Below are positions 60,644 through 64,000 of a stretch of DNA of 64,000 nucleotides, piece after piece; position 1 is the first letter of the stretch, and every line of letters starts with the position of its first letter. Source of the DNA: Cupidesulfovibrio sp000226255 (GTDB taxonomy: Bacteria > Desulfobacterota > Desulfovibrionia > Desulfovibrionales > Desulfovibrionaceae); NCBI RefSeq assembly GCF_003402415.2, contig NZ_AP036014.1, positions 620,001-684,000 of the forward strand. The letters run 5' to 3'. Below the pieces are notes generated by a model. The model was not told the origin of the DNA. It saw nothing but the letters and a program-made list of their open reading frames with translations, and ran no database searches. Position numbers and translations under genes: made by a program.

Positions 60644-61681
60644 CTAGTACTTGATGCACGCCAGGAGCGCACGGTTGCGGGGACGGGTTTCAGAGCCGCC
60701 GCGACGGATGTCGTAAGGGGTGACCGGGTTGTCCACCATAATGGAGTACGTGCTCCCCGCAAGGTCTGCGGTTTTGACCCCCATGGTGTTGTCGGCATTG
60801 AACCCGTCGTTGTGGTTGTGCTGCTTGAACTCGTCAGCCTGCCACGTTCCCGCGCCTCGCCCGGCGTCAACCCCCCGGCCGTCGTCCCAGCCGCGCCGAA
60901 ACTCGCCGCGCAGGTCCGGCACGTTGAAGGTGGTCGCGCCGTCCCCCAATCCGTACAGCGATTGGGTATAGCTGTGCGTTCCGGACTGGGTTCCGCTGGT
61001 GTTCACCCTGCTGCCGCCCTCGGCCGACAGCAGGTAGAAGGTGTTCGCGTTGATCACCTCGACGAAGTAGTCGGCGCTGGTGGACAAGCCCGTCGGCAGC
61101 GCCCCGGTAGTGGACAGGCGCAGCCGCTCCCCCCCCGTGAACCCGTGGGATGCCTTGGTGCAGACCGCAGGGCTGGCAAGGGTCACGGTAAAGGTCTGCG
61201 CGCTGAACCCCAGGTCGGTAACCAGCTTGGCATACAGGCTCGCATAGGTGGTGCGGCTGACGGCCGCGCCGTTGCATTTCAGGAAGCCCGTGGGGGCCAC
61301 CTTCCCGGCCACGTCAATGATGGTGCCCACGGGCATCAGGGCATTGGCAAGGGCAGCAACGAGGCCGGGAGGGGTGACGGCCATGTCGCCGACGCCTGCA
61401 ATGGCCTCGGCCGTCGTGGCCAAGCGCACGAGGCCAGCTTCCACGGTGGTGGCCATGTCCGGAGCCGCGCCCGCAATCAGCACGCCAATGGCCGCCAGCA
61501 GCTGCTCCAGGTTCTCCTCGTCCGGCGTTAGCCCTGCCCCGGCGATGACGGCCAGAATCTCACGCATGGGGTGTTCGATGGCCTCGGCGGCCACCGGACT
61601 GCCCTCAATCCCGGCCGCCAGGTTCTCGGTGATGTAGGGGGCGTTCGGGTCTGTCGCCCCGATGGGGGGAACGTATTTCAT
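60644..61681 (-). CDS. Phage tail fibre protein with tail-collar domain and an inserted domain
   Basis: 345 residues. The first 120 residues form the conserved N-terminal attachment part. A tail-collar domain follows (MPVGTIIDVAGKVAPTGFLKCNGAAVSRTTYASLYAKL), then resumes as GDGATTFNVPDLRGEFRRG. Between these two collar halves, about residues 160-240, sits a separate strand-rich insert (SPAVCTKASHGFTGGERLRL through NTSGTQSGTH). A C-terminal receptor-binding region ends the protein. The ATG at 61681 overlaps the gp48 stop. Confidence 0.88.
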   Translation of the reverse strand: MKYVPPIGATDPNAPYITENLAAGIEGSPVAAEAIEHPMREILAVIAGAGLTPDEENLEQLLAAIGVLIAGAAPDMATTVEAGLVRLATTAEAIAGVGDMAVTPPGLVAALANALMPVGTIIDVAGKVAPTGFLKCNGAAVSRTTYASLYAKLVTDLGFSAQTFTVTLASPAVCTKASHGFTGGERLRLSTTGALPTGLSTSADYFVEVINANTFYLLSAEGGSRVNTSGTQSGTHSYTQSLYGLGDGATTFNVPDLRGEFRRGWDDGRGVDAGRGAGTWQADEFKQHNHNDGFNADNTMGVKTADLAGSTYSIMVDNPVTPYDIRRGGSETRPRNRALLACIKY

Positions 61682-62286
61682 ATGGATGCCTCCTCGTAGG
61701 CGATGACAAGTTCCAGGTGAGCAGGGTTCAGGCGGCGCAGCAGGCATTCCAGGTCGGTGGCGCGCACGATGCGCGTCAGCCTGTCACCGGCGCTGGATGA
61801 GCCGCACCGGAAGCGTTGGACGCGGGGGCCGTGGATGGTCACATGCCAGACAAGCCGCTCCTCGTGTCCGCCGCCCACCTGGTGGCCGCAGCGGGAACGC
61901 CCGCAGATGAAAGGACGGCCCCGCCCCACGATGGTCACGGTGTAGCCAAGCCGCGTCGCCAGCCGTTCAAAGAACAACAGCGTCAGGCCGGACTTCTGCA
62001 CCAGGGCGGACCACAGGGCGCGCCGCCGTTCCCCCAGGGAGATGGCCGTGTCCTGGGTGCAGACGTCGGGCAGGCCCGCGAAGGTCTCCCACTCGCCCAG
62101 CAGTTCCAGCGCGGTGCGGGGGTCGGTTTCCTCGAACAGGTCGGCACTCCGCCGGTCCGCGCGGGCCATGTCCTCGGCCAGGCCGCGCAGGGTTCGCGTC
62201 ACCAGGGCGTCGGGTTCGCGCGGCCATGCGTCGCCGACAGGCAGCAGGGCCTGCAACTGGATCAGGTATTCGGCGGCGCTGGCCAT
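61678..62286 (-). CDS. Mu gp48-like tail protein (DUF2313/YmfQ family)
   Basis: 202 residues matching the DUF2313 pattern: MASAAEYLIQLQALLPVGDAWP, then ALELLGEWETFAGLPDVC, and a Cys-rich loop (FICGRSRCG). In Mu this is gp48, a baseplate component between gp47 and the tail fibre. Its ATG overlaps the gp47 stop by one base, and its own stop overlaps the tail-fibre start, so the series is translationally coupled. Confidence 0.92.
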   Translation of the reverse strand: MASAAEYLIQLQALLPVGDAWPREPDALVTRTLRGLAEDMARADRRSADLFEETDPRTALELLGEWETFAGLPDVCTQDTAISLGERRRALWSALVQKSGLTLLFFERLATRLGYTVTIVGRGRPFICGRSRCGHQVGGGHEERLVWHVTIHGPRVQRFRCGSSSAGDRLTRIVRATDLECLLRRLNPAHLELVIAYEEASI

Positions 62287-63356
62287 CAGCTTTCACTCCA
62301 GGTCGTGCCGCCGTAGGTGGCGATGACCCCTGCCGCGTGCGCCACGTTGGCCGTGGGGTACAGCAGCACGTGGTCATACTCCCCGGCCGCCGTGGAAATG
62401 ACCTCGCGCACGTGGCTGATGAGCAGGGTTCCGCCCGGCTCGGCCTCGCGCAGGACCAGTTCCTTCAGTGCCGCCTCAATGGCCAGCCGCACGCTGGCCT
62501 GTGCGGGCGCGAGGTCCGCGAGCTGGAAGACCAGCGGCGCGGGCGTGGGGGCGAACACCAGCGGTTCGCAGCCGGGCGGGCAGCGGTCGGGATGCTCCAG
62601 GTACGCCTGCACGGTGGCCACCATGGCCACGTCGGGAATGATGGAGTCAGACGCGTTGTCGCACACGAACGCCAGCCCCACCGTGCCGCGCCCCACGTAG
62701 CGGGGATAGGCCCAGGCGCGGGTAACGCCGGAAACCTGCAACGCCCAGGTCACCCAATCGTTGGTGGCACCACCCTGCGGCGGCTCCTGCACGTAGGCAC
62801 GCAAACGGGTGCGCAGCGCCTCCACCGTTTCCTCTTCCGTGCCGCCAGCCAGCCCGGCAGCCCCGATGGTTGCGGCGGACTGCACCCCGGACATGGTGGT
62901 GGTCAGCCGCAGCGCAAGGCCAGCCGCAGTATTGCCCGCCGTCCCCGCCACCACGGCCTCGACCGGGGCTACGGCGCTGCCGCTGGCAATGGCCACGTCG
63001 GCCATGGTCTGGAACTCCGTGCCGTCGGTTCGCTGCAACAGGGTTCCGGCGGGGATCGGCGTGCCGGAGATGCCGGTGAAGGTCACGGTGCCGCTGGCTG
63101 CCTCGGCCGCCTTGCGCGCCACGCCCCACCAGTTGGCCCAGCGCAGCAGGTGTTCCTCGTCGGCGGTGTCGGGCACCACCTGCGCGGCCAGATAGTCGAG
63201 ATAGCCGTAAAGTCCGTGCTGGGTTCCGGCCACGGCCCGCGCCAGCACGGCCACGTCGGCGGCGGGCAGGCGGGCGTCCGCCCCTTCCATGCGGGTGTCG
63301 ATGTCGCTTTCGATGCGCGCGACCAGCGCGGCAAGCGTCGGCCTGTTGAAGCTCAC
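62286..63356 (-). CDS. Baseplate J-like protein (Mu gp47)
   Basis: 356 residues. The conserved core of the baseplate J family is visible: GTVTFTGISGTPIPAGTLLQRTDGTEFQT, AGTAGNTAAG, and GGTEEETVEALRTRLRAYVQEPPQGGATNDW. It forms part of the baseplate wedge linking tail tube and sheath. The start at 63356 overlaps the gp46 stop by four bases, as in other Mu-like phages. Confidence 0.94.
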   Translation of the reverse strand: MSFNRPTLAALVARIESDIDTRMEGADARLPAADVAVLARAVAGTQHGLYGYLDYLAAQVVPDTADEEHLLRWANWWGVARKAAEAASGTVTFTGISGTPIPAGTLLQRTDGTEFQTMADVAIASGSAVAPVEAVVAGTAGNTAAGLALRLTTTMSGVQSAATIGAAGLAGGTEEETVEALRTRLRAYVQEPPQGGATNDWVTWALQVSGVTRAWAYPRYVGRGTVGLAFVCDNASDSIIPDVAMVATVQAYLEHPDRCPPGCEPLVFAPTPAPLVFQLADLAPAQASVRLAIEAALKELVLREAEPGGTLLISHVREVISTAAGEYDHVLLYPTANVAHAAGVIATYGGTTWSES

Positions 63357-63802
63357 AGGGGCCTCCTGAAGATTTCGGTAACGCTGGTGCCGTCAGCCAG
63401 GGTGATGGAGATGGTCAGCACCAGCACCCCGGTGGCGTCCGCAGCCCAACTGGCGTCAACGCTGACGGTGGCCGCCCACCCGCCAGCGATCAGCCATTGC
63501 AGGGCCTCTTCCGCGTACCCGCGTGCGCGGCGCGCCGTTTCCGCCGTCTGCTTCTCGCGCGAGAGCAGCCACAACCGGCTGCCGGTGATCCACGATGCGC
63601 CGGTCGGGGCCTGCGCCGGGGATACGATGTCACCCCACCATCCCCGCCTGGCGTTCAGCCCTGCCGAACCGGCGGGCAATTCGTCATCGGCCCCGGCCCG
63701 CGCGTCGGTGAACAGGCTGATCACGATGGCCCGGCGCAGGCCGCCGTCGGCAGCCAGCAGGCCACGCTCCAGCGGCGCTTCCAGGGTGTAGTCTTCGGCC
63801 AT
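63353..63802 (-). CDS. Mu gp46-like baseplate protein
   Basis: 149 residues of the phage GP46 family. Helices and strands read LRRAIVISLFTDARAG, GWWGDI, WLLSREKQTAETARRARGYAEEALQWLI, and VLVLTISITLADG. It functions in the baseplate between the spike (gp45) and gp47. The stop overlaps the gp47 start; the ATG follows the gp45 stop directly. Confidence 0.88.
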   Translation of the reverse strand: MAEDYTLEAPLERGLLAADGGLRRAIVISLFTDARAGADDELPAGSAGLNARRGWWGDIVSPAQAPTGASWITGSRLWLLSREKQTAETARRARGYAEEALQWLIAGGWAATVSVDASWAADATGVLVLTISITLADGTSVTEIFRRPL

Positions 63803-64000
63803 CTAGCCTCCCACGGGCGACCCGGTCGGGCCGCCGCCGTCGTTCTCGGGGTGTACGTGTTCACGCAGCGAAACACTGCCCGCCTGCACGTCCGCATCGC
63901 TGGTCACGTCGCCCGTGACGTGCATGGACCCCTCGAAGGTGGCGGCAGACACGCCGCCCCCTGCGGCCCGCGCGGTGAAGCTGGGCGTCACGTATTCCAC
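63803..64000 (-). CDS. Mu gp45-like baseplate spike protein, C-terminal part (cut by window edge)
   Basis: The C-terminal 65 residues only. The tail LREHVHPENDGGGPTGSPVGG has the closely spaced histidines (HVHPEN) found at the metal-binding spike tip of gp45/gpV-type proteins. Preceding strands show the repeating beta-helix pattern (GSMHVTGDVTSDADVQAGSV). The N-terminal OB-fold is outside the window, and the M at the edge is not a real start. Confidence 0.85.
   Translation of the reverse strand: MEYVTPSFTARAAGGGVSAATFEGSMHVTGDVTSDADVQAGSVSLREHVHPENDGGGPTGSPVGG

Larger units (their letters stand above)
58371..64000. mobile_element. Right-hand part of a Mu-like prophage (continues beyond the window)
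   Basis: All genes from 64000 down to 58496 run on the minus strand in Mu late-gene order: gp45, gp46, gp47, gp48, tail fibre, assembly-like, small PLA2-like, Com, methyltransferase. In Mu the com-mom module adjoins the right end, and here a Mu-R-like terminus sits at 58371, 125 bases beyond the last gene. The head and transposition genes would lie to the right of the window. No DNA invertase or alternative tail-fibre pair is present, unlike phage Mu itself. Confidence 0.85.

Overview
The window looks like a chromosomal segment of a high-GC sulfate-reducing deltaproteobacterium of the Desulfovibrio / Nitratidesulfovibrio type. The evidence is a complete Tmc transmembrane redox complex, a selenocysteine periplasmic formate dehydrogenase without a membrane subunit, many CXXCH and CX4CH haem proteins, a Desulfovibrio-type outer-membrane porin, and a dense set of multi-PAS histidine kinases. 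Assignments rest on reading the translated sequence and remembered family features; no search was run.

Layout. 1-1349 (minus): 5' part of an MscS-like mechanosensitive channel. 1775-6198 (plus): a three-gene redox module made of two cytochrome-bd-like membrane proteins, the second with a C-terminal haem c, and a membrane-anchored cytochrome with about 11 haems. 6543-10317 (plus): formate dehydrogenase alpha (in-frame UGA = selenocysteine) and beta. 10432-18104: a TetR repressor divergent from a second TetR gene that leads an AcrA/AcrB/OprM-type RND efflux operon. A perfect operator-like palindrome and a hairpin leader lie between them.

18287-43742 is a signalling island: a sigma-54 response regulator with its hybrid kinase, a CII-like small regulator, a phytochrome-style kinase/regulator pair, more hybrid kinases, a chemotaxis transducer and a kinase with periplasmic c-haem motifs, an HD-GYP protein, two Rrf2 regulators and several receiver proteins. 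40485-49403 (minus) runs as one block: TmcD-TmcC-TmcB-TmcA, a conserved unknown protein, a tandem universal stress protein, a double receiver protein and a hybrid kinase. The gene order matches the tmc neighbourhood I recall from D. vulgaris, so the signalling genes probably belong with the redox complex.

49923-57415: a porin with a Fur-box-like dyad filling its promoter spacer, a cysteine-rich unknown protein, a FapA-MotA-MotB flagellar motor operon, and two DJ-1/PfpI-superfamily genes, one fused to an AraC HTH. Then come tRNA-Glu(UUC) and a DUF721 gene. From 58371 to the right edge lies the right-hand part of a Mu-like prophage: gp45-gp48 homologues, a tail fibre with an inserted domain, an assembly-like protein, a small phospholipase-A2-like protein, Com, a DNA methyltransferase, and a sequence closely resembling the Mu right terminus.

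How the parts fit (inference): formate is oxidised in the periplasm and electrons pass to c-type cytochromes. The bd-like/multihaem module and Tmc are two alternative links between the periplasmic cytochrome pool and the membrane or cytoplasm, and haem-containing sensors may report redox state. The most interesting leads are the bd-like/11-haem module, the matching dyads upstream of an Rrf2 gene and tmcD, the TetR-controlled structured leader ahead of the RND operon, the double receiver with an internal start, and the Mu-type prophage end with its small PLA2-like protein.
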